The notes beneath the pieces are model-generated. The model was not told where the DNA came from. It did no database searches and saw nothing but the letters and a program-made list of their open reading frames with translations. DNA of 44,767 bases from a virus. Location of the stretch: positions 1 to 44,767 of IMG/VR virus record IMGVR_UViG_3300025128_000088, one strand, 5' to 3'. Below are positions 21,354-31,031 of this stretch, in pieces. Position 1 is the first letter of the stretch. Every line of letters begins with the position of its first letter. The translations under genes were made by a program, and so were the position numbers.

Positions 21354-23647
21354 TGGCAAGAAAAAAAGCAGCAGATAGAATTAAAGAAATGTTTAACACT
21401 GCTAATACAGGAACTCGTATTCAATGGCAGTATATTAATCAAAAAGGTGAAGATTTTGCGAATGATAACCAGTTAACTAGAGCTGAGAAAAACGCATTGC
21501 AAGAAGCTGGTATGCCAACATTTACTATTAATAGAATTATACCTATTATTGAGATGTTAAATTTTTATGCTACTGCCAACAATCCTCGGTGGCAAGCCGT
21601 GGGAACCGAGGGGTCAGATTCAGACGTAGCCGCTGTATTTTCGGATATTGCTGACTATGTCTGGTATCAATCTCATGGCTCAACTTTACTCTCTAATTGT
21701 ATAAATGACGCTATTAATAAATCAGTTGGTTATCTTCAAGTAACTGTTGATCCAGATGCTGATAGAGGTTTGGGAGAAGTAAAGATAATACAGCCTCACC
21801 CATTTGACTTATGGGTAGATCCAAAATCTAGAGATATTTTATTTAAAGATGCTTCTTATATAATGATAAGAAAAGTTCTTCCCAAATCCCATGTTAAACA
21901 ATTGTTCCCAGGCATGGAAAAGAAAATCAATAAAGCCTCTTCAATGAATTACGCTGAACATGATTACTCTGAAAAACCGAAAGATTTTGAACAAAAAGAT
22001 TTTACTATATATGATACAGATGACCCCGTCGATCTGAACGACTCCAATGCAACTGAAACTATGGTAGAGTTGTACGAGTTATTTGAAAAAATAAAAGTTC
22101 CATTCGTTTCTGTATTCTATAGAGTCCCTCCATCCCCTGAACAGCTAAATCAAATACAACAACAACTTTCAAAAGAGATGGCCGCGTTACAAGCGGAGAT
22201 GGAGGTCAAATTAAAAGAAACCCAAGTTTCTATTCAGCAAGCAGTACAGTCAGGTCAAATGTTACCTGAAAGAGCAGAATTAGAAATTAGAAAAGCTCAA
22301 GATGAGGCTCAGACACAAATTCAAATAGCCCAACAAGAGATGATGGCTAAATTACAAGAACAAGCTTCTAAAACTGAGAATATGTCAATCTCTAAAAGAG
22401 AATTTGATGCACTGCTTAAAAATCAAGAATTTGCTAAAAATGTAATTAATGCTGTTCCTTATTTTACAACAAGAATAAAGCAAACTTGTGTTGTTACCGA
22501 CGTTTTATTATATGAAAAAGTATTAGATGAAAAAATAGTCGACTACCCTATTGTTCCGTTCCATTATAAGTGGACAGGTACTCCATATTCAATGAGTGCT
22601 GTAGCTCCATTAATTGGAAAACAAAGAGAACTAAACAAGGCACATCAGCTCATGGTGCACAATGCATCACTCGGATCAAGCTTGAGATGGCTTTATGAAG
22701 AAGGGGCAATCGAAGAGGACGAGTGGGAGAAATACTCTTCTGCTCCAGGGGCTATGTTGAAATATAGACCTGGGCATAATCCTCCAACACCTGTTCAACC
22801 AATGCCATTACCGAATGCATTTTTTGGTCTTGTGCAACAAGGCAAAGGAGATATGGAATATCTTGCAGGAATTTATTCCTCAATGCAAGGTGATACTACT
22901 CAACAGCATGAAACTTTTAGAGGTATGCTTGCTATGGATGAGTATGGTACACGTAGAATTAAATACTGGATGAAGAATTGCATTGAACCTGCTTTAAGAC
23001 AGTTAGGTGAAGTTGTTAGACAATATACTCAATCTGTTTACACTGCTAATAAAGTATTTAGAATTGTACAACCTAATGCTATCCAATCTGAAAAAGAAGT
23101 AGAAATTAATATTCCTATTTATAATGATTTCGGAGAAGCAATTGGTAAATGGAAGGATTACGCAACTGCTAAGTTTGATATAAGAGTTATATCTGGCTCT
23201 ACCCTTCCTGTGAATAGATGGGCTTACCTCGCTGAATTAAAAGAATTAATGCAGCAAGGGGTTATAGACGATGTCGCAGTGTTAGCTGAAACAGATATTA
23301 GAAACAAAGAACAAATATTAAAGAGGAAATCTATGTATGCACAGTTATCGGGGCAAGTTCAACAACTTTCTGAAGCGGTCAAAGATAAGGACGGCACGAT
23401 TGAAACCCTTGAAAGACAACTTGTTCAAGCTGGTATTAAAGGTAAAGTTATGCAGGCAGAAGTTGAAATAAGTAAAAAGAAAGAAGAGGTTAAAGCTGGA
23501 CTGGATAAAGAATACGTAGAAACCGAAGGAAAACAAAAATTACTGAGAAACGTTATGTCCAATGAAGTTGATATGGCTAAGAGAGAATTACAAAACGAAA
23601 AGAATAATTTAAAAAATAACTTGCAAGACAACACAACGCAACAATAA
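21353..23647 (+). CDS. portal protein (P22-type)
   Basis: 764 aa, long as in P22-like portals. The N-terminal core has PTFTINRIIPIIEMLNFYAT and KIIQPHPFDLWVDPKS. Residues about 262-345 are a Gln/Glu/Ala-rich coiled coil (LNQIQQQLSKEMAALQAEME…) inserted in the middle. Then VPFHYKWTGTPYSMSAVAPL and MQGDTTQQHETFRGMLAMDE are characteristic portal segments. Residues about 660-764 form another coiled coil and a polar tail, like the barrel extension of P22 portals. It forms the dodecameric DNA gate at one vertex. Confidence 0.9.
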   Translation: MARKKAADRIKEMFNTANTGTRIQWQYINQKGEDFANDNQLTRAEKNALQEAGMPTFTINRIIPIIEMLNFYATANNPRWQAVGTEGSDSDVAAVFSDIADYVWYQSHGSTLLSNCINDAINKSVGYLQVTVDPDADRGLGEVKIIQPHPFDLWVDPKSRDILFKDASYIMIRKVLPKSHVKQLFPGMEKKINKASSMNYAEHDYSEKPKDFEQKDFTIYDTDDPVDLNDSNATETMVELYELFEKIKVPFVSVFYRVPPSPEQLNQIQQQLSKEMAALQAEMEVKLKETQVSIQQAVQSGQMLPERAELEIRKAQDEAQTQIQIAQQEMMAKLQEQASKTENMSISKREFDALLKNQEFAKNVINAVPYFTTRIKQTCVVTDVLLYEKVLDEKIVDYPIVPFHYKWTGTPYSMSAVAPLIGKQRELNKAHQLMVHNASLGSSLRWLYEEGAIEEDEWEKYSSAPGAMLKYRPGHNPPTPVQPMPLPNAFFGLVQQGKGDMEYLAGIYSSMQGDTTQQHETFRGMLAMDEYGTRRIKYWMKNCIEPALRQLGEVVRQYTQSVYTANKVFRIVQPNAIQSEKEVEINIPIYNDFGEAIGKWKDYATAKFDIRVISGSTLPVNRWAYLAELKELMQQGVIDDVAVLAETDIRNKEQILKRKSMYAQLSGQVQQLSEAVKDKDGTIETLERQLVQAGIKGKVMQAEVEISKKKEEVKAGLDKEYVETEGKQKLLRNVMSNEVDMAKRELQNEKNNLKNNLQDNTTQQ

Positions 23648-23694
23648 GTTACACCTATAAAATAAACGTTCTAAATACAAAATAGTGAGGAACT

Positions 23695-24570
23695 ATGTCC
23701 CAAGAACCTGAAACTCAAGACGGTAACCCTTTTGAAGGCCCTGCTCTTGAGGAGTCTGAAGACTTTTTTAACTCTTTAGATAATCAACTCGGAACAAGAG
23801 AAATGGAGCAACCCACTCCAGTACCAGAACAGGCAACATCACCACAAGTGATCCCCGAAGCTGCTGGCGAACAAGGGAATGATGAATCTGAAAATGCTAG
23901 ACTACAAAGAGCCGAAAGTGGCTGGAAAGGTTCAAGCGCAGAAGCTAAACGATTAAAGGCTGAGAACGATGAGCTCAAACCCTTTAAATCAGTTATTAAC
24001 TTCTTAAAAGAAGATTCAGGTGCTGTAGAAGTATTGCAGAACTATCTAAAAGGCGGAGGTCAAGTACCTCAAACTGTTCAAGAAGAACTAAAGTTAGATG
24101 AAGACTTTATGTTTGACATGGAAGAGGCTACAAAAGACCCTGATTCAGATAGTGGTAAGCTTTTTAACAAAATGGTTGAGAATAAAGCTCAATCAATAGT
24201 TAATAATACTTTACAGCAAGAACGGCAAAAACAATTGCAAATGCAACAACAGCAAGTCAAAATGCAAGAACGCCAAGCGTTTATGCAAAAAAGAGGCTAT
24301 ACTGAGGAGCAAATGCAAGATTTAGAAGAACGTGCTAAGCAGAAACCAATGACATACGAGGATATTGATTTAATATTAAATAAAAATCAAGTTGCTCAAA
24401 ATGTACAAAAATCTACTCAGCAAGAAATGATGAATCAAATGAATGCCGTTCGGAACATTCCCACCAGTATAGGTGGCACTAATAACGCTGGTCAAGGTAT
24501 GACCAGTGAAGAACAGACTTTCCAAACAATGTTTGGGAATCCGTTCGCAGATGATGATAACCCGTTCTAG
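23695..24570 (+). CDS. scaffolding protein
   Basis: 291 aa, low-complexity, acidic and highly helical. Acidic/Pro-rich N-terminus (GNPFEGPALEESEDFFNSLD), coiled coil with RLKAENDELK, a Gln-rich helix (QQERQKQLQMQQQQVKMQER) and an FGNPFADDDNPF tail echoing the N-terminal GNPF. Length, composition and position between portal and capsid genes are those of phage internal scaffolds, which guide procapsid assembly and are then released. Confidence 0.8.
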   Translation: MSQEPETQDGNPFEGPALEESEDFFNSLDNQLGTREMEQPTPVPEQATSPQVIPEAAGEQGNDESENARLQRAESGWKGSSAEAKRLKAENDELKPFKSVINFLKEDSGAVEVLQNYLKGGGQVPQTVQEELKLDEDFMFDMEEATKDPDSDSGKLFNKMVENKAQSIVNNTLQQERQKQLQMQQQQVKMQERQAFMQKRGYTEEQMQDLEERAKQKPMTYEDIDLILNKNQVAQNVQKSTQQEMMNQMNAVRNIPTSIGGTNNAGQGMTSEEQTFQTMFGNPFADDDNPF

Positions 24571-24633
24571 AGCTGGATTAAAAATTAAATAAACGTCCCA
24601 GCCTCAGAACTTAAATGAAAGTGAGGCTATATA

Positions 24634-26406
24634 ATGGCTAATGACTATACACGGATAGAACAACCTGCAGGTACAGGGAATCCGCATACAATAGAAAACC
24701 CTACTCAGAGTCAACCGTGGGGATCGAATAACTACGAGGTTCCAAATACTAACCAAAGAACAGGACTTACTCCTGCTGATGGTGGTTCTCCTGATTTAGG
24801 GGATTTGGGGCGTAAATATAACTTTGGTAATACTTACACAAATCTTTCTTTTGCGAGAGATCCTTTTGTACACTTATTAACAAAATTCAAAAAGAAACCA
24901 ACTGATGACTTTAAGTTTGAATATGCTATAAAAAGACCTACAGCTACATTTAAACGTTATGGTTATGTTATTGGTGTCGAAGACGCAGCTGCTGCTATTA
25001 CTGCTGATAATTTCCCTTATACAGGTGGCGCAGGCGTAGCTGATACTAGCGTAGGAATTGTTCCTGCTACAGCTGGTAATACTGCATGGAATAATGCTAC
25101 TTATGCTGATGCTATCGACCAAGCTGCTTCTGAAGAGGTTATCCCTCAAGATGCTTTAGATGGAGCTACTGATACATTTTGCAATCTATGGGTTATGGGT
25201 GACTATAAAACAGCTGGTAACATAACTAATAAAGTTGGTGTTGCTACAGACAGCTCACAGCATATTATGCTAGGGGCTCCTTTAACACAACCTAATTGGT
25301 TCTTAAAAAATCAAGTTGTAAGAGTGCCTATTCAGGCTAATGGGTCAGGAAAAGTTGATGACTATGTTATGCTTAGAGTTTTAGATACTAAAACATTTAA
25401 AGTGTATGGTGGTGGTCAAGCTACAGATGCGGTAGCTACTGCTGGTGACGAGATAGCTGAAGGAGTAATACTTTATTGTAAGTATGTAAAAGCGACATCA
25501 GTTACTACTCCAACATCATTAGCGATGAGCGCAACAACTATTTTCGATGTATCTCATGGTTCTACTGAAGCTAGTAAAATAGCAACTAAATTAGAACCTG
25601 CTAGAATGTATATCGCTGGTACTGCATACCATGAATTAAGTGGTTATGGAGATACTTGGAAAAGTCAACCATTCACAACTGACTATGGTCAAACTCAAAT
25701 CTTTAAAAAGACTGCAATGATGTCTGGTCGTGCGATGGCAACTAGCTTAAAATTTGGTGAAAATCCATGGGCTAATGAGTGGAAAGACAAGATGACTGAA
25801 ATGACATGGGAAGTTGGTCAAGCAGGTTATTTTGGTGAGCAGTTTACAGATAATGATGGAATTACATACACTGAAGGTATTGTGAACTTTATTCTTAATA
25901 ATGGTAATCAGTTAACATGGACAGATGCCATGACTGTAGATGATTACATGGAGCAGTTATCTGCACTACATGACCCACGCTATACTGTAGGTGGTAAAGT
26001 AAATACAGTTTACTATTGTAATACTCAAGTCTGGAACTGGCATGCTAAGTTAGGTGGATTTATGAAGAATAACGCTGAAATTAGCGCTAACTACAATGTT
26101 CAATTCTCAGGTACAGGTAAAATGGCTGGTGTTAAATATCGTTCTTTCGATGTTGATGGCACAACTATCAAACTTGTTAGAGACATTCACTTAGATGGAA
26201 CTAACGTTAAAATGATCGCTGCTAATATGAGTGCATGTGCAATTAGACCATTAATTGGTAACGGTGTGAATCGTGATGTGACTGTTTATCCTGGCGTTAA
26301 AACTGTTAAAAACTCTGGTGAAGATTATAGAGTAGACTTAATTCAAGGTGATATTGGATTTGAGTTCTCTGCTCCTGAAACTCACGCAGTTTGGTTACAG
26401 GGTTAA
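24634..26406 (+). CDS. major capsid protein
   Basis: 590 aa, following the scaffold gene and ended by a strong terminator. Residues about 85-115 (FVHLLTKFKKKPTDDFKFEY) and the C-terminal half (KFGENPWANEWKDKMTEMTW; AGVKYRSFDVDGTTIKLVRD) resemble large-capsid-protein families of the HK97 fold. Residues about 120-300 are Ala/Thr/Val rich and beta-prone, likely an inserted surface domain. Codon use is more regular than in neighbours, as expected for a highly expressed gene. Confidence 0.85.
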   Translation: MANDYTRIEQPAGTGNPHTIENPTQSQPWGSNNYEVPNTNQRTGLTPADGGSPDLGDLGRKYNFGNTYTNLSFARDPFVHLLTKFKKKPTDDFKFEYAIKRPTATFKRYGYVIGVEDAAAAITADNFPYTGGAGVADTSVGIVPATAGNTAWNNATYADAIDQAASEEVIPQDALDGATDTFCNLWVMGDYKTAGNITNKVGVATDSSQHIMLGAPLTQPNWFLKNQVVRVPIQANGSGKVDDYVMLRVLDTKTFKVYGGGQATDAVATAGDEIAEGVILYCKYVKATSVTTPTSLAMSATTIFDVSHGSTEASKIATKLEPARMYIAGTAYHELSGYGDTWKSQPFTTDYGQTQIFKKTAMMSGRAMATSLKFGENPWANEWKDKMTEMTWEVGQAGYFGEQFTDNDGITYTEGIVNFILNNGNQLTWTDAMTVDDYMEQLSALHDPRYTVGGKVNTVYYCNTQVWNWHAKLGGFMKNNAEISANYNVQFSGTGKMAGVKYRSFDVDGTTIKLVRDIHLDGTNVKMIAANMSACAIRPLIGNGVNRDVTVYPGVKTVKNSGEDYRVDLIQGDIGFEFSAPETHAVWLQG

Positions 26407-26422
26407 TTATAACTATTAATTT

Positions 26423-26446
26423 GAGCCTCCTTCGGGAGGCTCTTTT
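26423..26446 (+). terminator. strong Rho-independent terminator after capsid gene
   Basis: GAGCCTCC-TTCG-GGAGGCTC-TTTT: a perfect 8-bp stem with a stable UUCG tetraloop and a U-run, 16 nt past the capsid stop codon. It probably sets a high capsid-to-tail transcript ratio. Confidence 0.95.
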
Positions 26447-26465
26447 AACTTAGAAAGGATAAAAC

Positions 26466-26726
26466 ATGGCAAACGATAAATTTTTCTTAGCTAAAAAAAC
26501 AGATGCAACATTAACAGCTGACCAAGTTGATGATTTAAAATCAATAGCAGAGGCTAATGCTTATACTGCTGCTACAGGAACTGCGGTTGATGATGCTGAC
26601 GATGCTACTGGGGCTTATGATGATGCTAATAATACTGAAATATTAGCTGATGTTGCAGAGATTAGAACGCAGTTAAATGCTTTATTGGCTTCACTAAGAA
26701 CTCTTGGTGTTATAGCAACATCATGA
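26466..26726 (+). CDS. small structural protein, decoration/fibre-like (86 aa)
   Basis: ATG preceded by AGAAAGGATAAAAC. Ala/Asp-rich, with a C-terminal helix DVAEIRTQLNALLASLRTLG VIATS of the kind seen at the end of head-fibre and small virion proteins that trimerise. It lies directly after the capsid terminator, where decoration proteins often occur. Assignment is by composition and position only. Confidence 0.6.
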   Translation: MANDKFFLAKKTDATLTADQVDDLKSIAEANAYTAATGTAVDDADDATGAYDDANNTEILADVAEIRTQLNALLASLRTLGVIATS

Positions 26727-26794
26727 TTATTGCAACAATTGAAATATCTAATGATTATTGGGTGACATCACCTGATTATAATTGGTTCAACTAA
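26723..26794 (+). CDS. possible 23-aa microprotein
   Basis: ATG overlaps the stop of the previous gene as ATGA and runs to TAA 26792-26794 (MIIATIEISNDYWVTSPDYN plus three). No own ribosome site. Supported only by coupling and gap position. Confidence 0.25.
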   Translation: MIIATIEISNDYWVTSPDYNWFN

Positions 26795-26799
26795 TTATG

Positions 26800-26862
26800 A
26801 GGCTCGTTCACTTCTCTTGTGCATTTCTTGAGTTCATAGCGTCCTCCTCTCTGGGCGAGCCT
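26800..26862 (+). other. 7-bp inverted repeat with long loop in intergenic gap
   Basis: AGGCTCG (26800-26806) pairs with CGAGCCT (26856-26862), enclosing 49 nt with no gene. The sequence AGGCTC is shared with the terminator stem at 26435-26442. No U-run follows. It could be a processing site or partial terminator within the structural operon, just before the ribosome site of the next gene. Confidence 0.4.
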
Positions 26863-26883
26863 TATATTAATGGAGAATATTAA

Positions 26884-27165
26884 ATGAAAATTTTACAACC
26901 ACCAGAAGCTTTAACACAATCAACATTAGGAACTTTCCAGTATTTAGCTGCAGAAGAATCTGTGAGCGCAGATGATGTTAATATTAAATATTTTAATGCA
27001 GTTTATGTTATTACAGGTGGAGATGTTACTTTAACATCTTTAAAGGGTGACGGTTTGACTTCAGTAGATCTTCCAGCTGATAGATTGATTTATGGAAAGT
27101 TTTCTTCTGTAGCATCTGATTCAGGTGGATCTGCAGTTTTACTAGCTTACCACCAAGGAGAATAA
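26884..27165 (+). CDS. small beta-rich structural protein (93 aa)
   Basis: ATG preceded by TGGAGAATATTAA. Thr/Ser/Gly/Asp-rich with alternating strands (AVYVITGGDVTLTSLKGDG), typical of small virion proteins. It sits between capsid and connector genes; a decoration or head-fibre role is likely but not shown. Confidence 0.6.
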   Translation: MKILQPPEALTQSTLGTFQYLAAEESVSADDVNIKYFNAVYVITGGDVTLTSLKGDGLTSVDLPADRLIYGKFSSVASDSGGSAVLLAYHQGE

Positions 27166-27167
27166 CT

Positions 27168-27461
27168 ATGGCTAATTTTGCAACTAAAGATATAAATGCA
27201 ACTTTAATAATTTCAGGTAAAGAAGATTATCGAAGAGGAAAGTTTGTAGGATGGGTTTTCATACTTCAAGATAGTAATGGAAAGAAATACAGCTTAAAGC
27301 TAACTTCATCTGAACTTGCTTCAAGAGCTTCAAATTCTGCTATAAAAACAGCTTTAACAACAAAACTTGGTAGCGTTGAAATGGATGCTCGTACTCATAA
27401 AAGAACTGAGCGAGTTGAAAAAAGTATTATTGCTGGTAAAACAATAGGTGCGCTTAGATAG
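27168..27461 (+). CDS. hypothetical structural protein (97 aa)
   Basis: Starts 2 nt after the previous stop; AAGGAGAATAACT upstream. Beta strands at residues 5-45 (TLIISGKEDYRRGKFVGWVF) and then a Ser/Ala/Lys/Thr-rich basic C-terminus. One-base overlap with the next gene. No family recognised. Confidence 0.65.
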   Translation: MANFATKDINATLIISGKEDYRRGKFVGWVFILQDSNGKKYSLKLTSSELASRASNSAIKTALTTKLGSVEMDARTHKRTERVEKSIIAGKTIGALR

Positions 27462-28417
27462 TGAATTATATCACTGAAATAGAAAAACTTGTACCTATTC
27501 CTGCATCTCTAAAAGGATCTGATGAGAGCTATGAGCCTATGCGTCAAATAATTGAAGATGCGGGTATGGATGTGATTAAGAATGTAGAAAAGTTCAACCC
27601 GAAGGATTTGAATTTGTTTACAAGAAAACAATCTGTAATTACCCAAACTCCGAATGCAGATGTTCCTTCTCCAATCCAAGGGATTGACCTACCTACTGGA
27701 ATAGTTCAGTATGTAGAAAGAAGAGGAAAAACTTGTATTGAGATTGATCCTGCTATGAAAAACATGGCTAACGATATTACTTCTTTAAGTTATGCGACAG
27801 AAGAGTATCCAGTTTTCTATAAAGAAAATAAAAGGCTATATATACTTCCTGAACCTAGTGTTAATAATACTACTATAGAATCATCTTATGCTGTTTTTAA
27901 AGAGTCTGATGCTACTATAGAAATTTCAGGGCAAGATTTTCCTTTAACAGATATTGTGTTTTCTTTAGTTGAAGATCCAGGTGTTAATGACAAGCTTGCT
28001 GCATTGACTCCTCACGGGATTATGACGGGAAATATTATAAAGCTTAGACAAGCAGAGGAAGGGGAAACTGAGTGGCTTAATCCTTATAACTTTCCTTGTG
28101 TAAGGAAGGATTCTAATACAATTACGATTCCTTTATTATTTGCTATAGCAGATTTATATGTAGATAGTATAAGCTCTTTAACTGATGGTACAGCTTTTGT
28201 TCCTACGGGTCGAATTTATCCTGAAATAGCAAATTCTTTTGCATATATGGTGGATAGACCTTATACAAGGGCTGAAACTGTAAATACTGGAAATGTTTCA
28301 GTAACTGATGGTGGTACCATAACTGAGGTGCCATTTGAAATAACATTCGATTTCACAGACGAAGCTCCTGTTTTTGAAAATTCTCCAACTAGCAGTTCAA
28401 GTGGAGCAGCAAGTTAA
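27461..28417 (+). CDS. head-tail connector or tail protein, GTG start (318 aa)
   Basis: GTG start sharing one base with the previous stop. N-terminal helices (ITEIEKLVPIPASLKGSDES), a middle beta region (YPVFYKENKRLYILPEPSVN) and a Ser-rich C-terminus. The pattern of residues 80-140 resembles phage neck proteins that read out Y-x-x-x-x-x-x-LYILPxP segments. Its place after the capsid genes and before other small neck genes suggests an adaptor or stopper. Moderate confidence in function. Confidence 0.65.
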   Translation: MNYITEIEKLVPIPASLKGSDESYEPMRQIIEDAGMDVIKNVEKFNPKDLNLFTRKQSVITQTPNADVPSPIQGIDLPTGIVQYVERRGKTCIEIDPAMKNMANDITSLSYATEEYPVFYKENKRLYILPEPSVNNTTIESSYAVFKESDATIEISGQDFPLTDIVFSLVEDPGVNDKLAALTPHGIMTGNIIKLRQAEEGETEWLNPYNFPCVRKDSNTITIPLLFAIADLYVDSISSLTDGTAFVPTGRIYPEIANSFAYMVDRPYTRAETVNTGNVSVTDGGTITEVPFEITFDFTDEAPVFENSPTSSSSGAAS

Positions 28418-28719
28418 TGAAGATTCTTAATTTTCCAGTTAAATATGAAAAAGCAGCAATCCTTTATTCTGCTATGCAAATAACTTTAAAAAAGCTTGGT
28501 GAAGTTATGAATGAATATGGTTTAAAGCAGGCTACAACAATAGCTAGTGATGAAACTGCAACAGATTTTATAAGTGAAGAAGATCCTGAAATGGCTAACG
28601 CTGTAACTCAAAGAGGTGTAAGCGAGGCTCAATGGGTTCAGGCTAAGTACAATGCTTTAAAAGTGGAGTACTTATCATTTTTTAATATTCCAACTCAACA
28701 ACAAGGAGGTCAACAATAA
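28417..28719 (+). CDS. hypothetical virion-assembly protein (100 aa)
   Basis: One-base overlaps at both ends. Mostly helical (AAILYSAMQITLKKLGEVMN), acidic middle, Gln/Gly-rich end. Length and place among connector genes suggest a head-tail joining role; no family recognised. Confidence 0.6.
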   Translation: MKILNFPVKYEKAAILYSAMQITLKKLGEVMNEYGLKQATTIASDETATDFISEEDPEMANAVTQRGVSEAQWVQAKYNALKVEYLSFFNIPTQQQGGQQ

Positions 28720-28988
28720 TGACAATGAAAGAACTTATGGAAAGAGTTGGCGAAAGAAGATTTAATTTAGTAAAAGCTTTGGCAAAAGATGGTATTGCAG
28801 AAATACAGCAAATAACTAAAGAAAATATAGATGTCCAAAGAGGAGATTTAACTAAAGATGAGACTATGTATGTTTTGCCTCCTTATTTGATAAAGCTTTT
28901 ATCTGTAAAAATTTACGACAAAGATACTAAAAAGTATCATCCTATTGAAAGAATATGGGAAACTAGCGTTCCAGAGGCGGTATCATGA
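28719..28988 (+). CDS. hypothetical connector protein (89 aa)
   Basis: One-base overlap upstream and 4-nt overlap downstream. Helix-rich N-terminus (MKELMERVGERRFNLVKALA), then LPPYLIKLLSVKIYDKDTKK. The latter resembles the segment in phage head-closure proteins describing a solvent-exposed strand pair. Function inferred from context. Confidence 0.6.
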   Translation: MTMKELMERVGERRFNLVKALAKDGIAEIQQITKENIDVQRGDLTKDETMYVLPPYLIKLLSVKIYDKDTKKYHPIERIWETSVPEAVS

Positions 28989-29347
28989 GCAGTACAGTAA
29001 ACCCAACTAAAGAATATTGCTGGTTTTTAAGAGGAAAATACCTTGTAGTCCATGAAAAAGATTCAGAAAATGGCGGAATAAAAGAGCCATCTGAAACAAT
29101 TGCAAATGGCCTTATGGTCGAAATGACTAGAGTCCCAGATTTTAGTTTAATTGATTCAGAAGCTGATATTCTTCCTGTGCCAGAAGCCTTAGAAGAAGCT
29201 TTGGTTTATTATGTTCAAGCACAGCTAACAGAAGATTTACAGCAAAGAGAATATTTTTTACAGAGATTTAACAAAAAAACATCTCGATTTGGTGCCTCAA
29301 GAACAGGTGGTGCTAGAGTTGCAAAAGGAAGCTGGGTATTAAGATGA
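28985..29347 (+). CDS. hypothetical connector/tail protein (120 aa)
   Basis: ATG overlaps the previous stop by 4 nt (ATGAG). Contains strands YCWFLRGKYLVVHEKDSENG and a helix LEEALVYYVQAQLTEDLQQR, with a basic C-terminal FNKKTSRFGASRTGGARVAK. Helical and basic portions fit an adaptor that touches DNA or the portal. Next gene overlaps by 4 nt. No family assigned. Confidence 0.6.
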   Translation: MSSTVNPTKEYCWFLRGKYLVVHEKDSENGGIKEPSETIANGLMVEMTRVPDFSLIDSEADILPVPEALEEALVYYVQAQLTEDLQQREYFLQRFNKKTSRFGASRTGGARVAKGSWVLR

Positions 29348-29778
29348 GCACAACATGGACATCAATAATAACCAATGAAGATGGCACTCCTCAAACAGGA
29401 GTAACTATTGGGCTTGAAAGCGGTAATTACACATTTGACGGAGCTGGTAATTCAGGGACTACTCCATTACCAGGAGGAAGTACAGGCACAGGTGAAGGTA
29501 TTCCTTTTTCAGGATTAATAGCCACAGGAGACACATTCAAGTTTGGAGATGAATCTGAATTTGCAGTAGGGACATCAGACGGTTCCACTTTGTCTTTCAA
29601 CCTTACCACTGATCCGCTACCCAGTGACGTTATATTTAATTTTAACGATGCTTTAAAAGTATATGGTAACGGTGTTTTAGGATTGACAAATCTTGATGAC
29701 GATCCAGACCCAAGTAGCCACGAAAACGGCTCAATAGTTATGGTGCAAAATGAATTTAAAATATTGAAAGGGAGTTAG
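29344..29778 (+). CDS. tail-fibre-associated protein (144 aa)
   Basis: Gly/Thr/Ser/Asn-rich, beta-prone. Begins MSTTWTSIITNEDG, close to the short N-terminal motif shared with the fibre proteins at 30318, 31032 and 33231. Composition is typical of fibre segments. Probably a small virion protein of the host-contact module. Confidence 0.6.
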   Translation: MSTTWTSIITNEDGTPQTGVTIGLESGNYTFDGAGNSGTTPLPGGSTGTGEGIPFSGLIATGDTFKFGDESEFAVGTSDGSTLSFNLTTDPLPSDVIFNFNDALKVYGNGVLGLTNLDDDPDPSSHENGSIVMVQNEFKILKGS

Positions 29779-29780
29779 TT

Positions 29781-30305
29781 TTGGCAAATAATAAATTTGA
29801 AAGAGAATTAAAAACAAAATACGATGCTACAACATCATCAGGGAATTATGTCCAGTTAAACACAGATAATCTATTTAATCCTTCAACTGGTGCTGCAAAG
29901 TTAGCTTTAAACGTAGTGCTTAGCAATGAGGCTTCTGGAGGTGTTTCTCATATAGCATCAGCCCAAAGCTGGAACATGTCTTTAACTGAAGGTACTGGAA
30001 ATCCTTTAGATCAACTCCCTGCTAATTTGAAAGCAAGAGCTGAAGCTGGCAGATTAGTTATGAATGGTCTTGATTTTTCAGATCCATTTCTGATTAAAAA
30101 CGGCACTTTATGGGCAATTTCAGGCTACACAAATACTGCAGGAGCAAATTTAAGTGCTGCTACAGTAGCTGGGCATATAAAAGATTTATTGTACTTACAG
30201 GTAGGGAAGAAATTAGCAGAAGAATCTGTAAATAGCTCCAGGTCTTCAGATGCATCGACATTAGAAAATGAATACAATAATACAATAACAAATACTTTAG
30301 AATAG
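29781..30305 (+). CDS. hypothetical virion protein, TTG start (174 aa)
   Basis: TTG start with GGGAGTTAG upstream, 2 nt after the previous stop. Asn/Ser/Leu-rich, with an N-terminal helix KFERELKTKYDATTSSGNYV and a C-terminal polar helix (ESVNSSRSSDASTLENEYNN). Lies in the fibre gene block. No family recognised. Confidence 0.6.
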   Translation: MANNKFERELKTKYDATTSSGNYVQLNTDNLFNPSTGAAKLALNVVLSNEASGGVSHIASAQSWNMSLTEGTGNPLDQLPANLKARAEAGRLVMNGLDFSDPFLIKNGTLWAISGYTNTAGANLSAATVAGHIKDLLYLQVGKKLAEESVNSSRSSDASTLENEYNNTITNTLE

Positions 30306-30317
30306 GAGATTAGATAG

Positions 30318-31016
30318 ATGTCTTTAGAATGGAAAAAGCTAGTAACAAGTGAAACGTCAGGTACGTCCACTTACATAAATCATGATACACTTGGAAAAGC
30401 GGGTTCAATAACAAGTACAATTAACCCAAGTCAAGGTGGAACTGGATTAACTGCTCCAGATCGTGGAGTTTTGATGTATGGAGCCTTGGCTAGTGCTCCA
30501 AATGCATTTTCTACCGTTACCACTGGCACAGATGGCCATGTATTAACATATAATGGATCAACAGGAGACTTTGAGTTTGGTGCGTTAACATTTGCGGGTG
30601 GATCAGCAGATGATTATATCACAACGAATGCAGATGCTATATTTAATAGTTTAGAGGTTACTGGTACTCTTAATGTGAGTGAAACCTTGGTTTGGTCTGG
30701 AGAAGAACTTGCGACAAATGCGAACATAATAGCTCTTAACAATAACAATAGCGCTCCTGGAACTGACGATCAGTTTGGATTGAAAGCTGAACTTAGTACA
30801 TCTGCCTATGTATCACTAGTATGGGATCATAATGCTCAAAAATGGATAGTATCTAACGATTTAGCAGGTCTTGGAGCAGCGGTCGATGCAGAAATAGCAT
30901 TAATGCAGGTTGCTAATTACAGCGGTAGTGCTCCTTCTACTGCTGGTGAAAATGGAGTAGGCACCTTAGCTGTTGATAGTTCAGATGGAAGTATTTACAT
31001 ACAAACAGCTGCTTAA
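30318..31016 (+). CDS. tail-fibre protein (232 aa)
   Basis: ATG with TAGGAGATTAGATAG upstream. N-terminus MSLEWKKLVTSETSG carries the shared WK-x-[IL]-V motif. A fibre repeat of the form INPSQGGTGLTAPDRGVLMY and ATVTTGTDGHVLTYNGSTGD-like phrases follows, typical of phage fibre shafts. The C-terminal GVGTLAVDSSDGSIYIQTAA ends like a trimerising tip. Binds host surface or links fibres (inference). Confidence 0.75.
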   Translation: MSLEWKKLVTSETSGTSTYINHDTLGKAGSITSTINPSQGGTGLTAPDRGVLMYGALASAPNAFSTVTTGTDGHVLTYNGSTGDFEFGALTFAGGSADDYITTNADAIFNSLEVTGTLNVSETLVWSGEELATNANIIALNNNNSAPGTDDQFGLKAELSTSAYVSLVWDHNAQKWIVSNDLAGLGAAVDAEIALMQVANYSGSAPSTAGENGVGTLAVDSSDGSIYIQTAA

Positions 31017-31031
31017 TGAAAGGATTTTAAT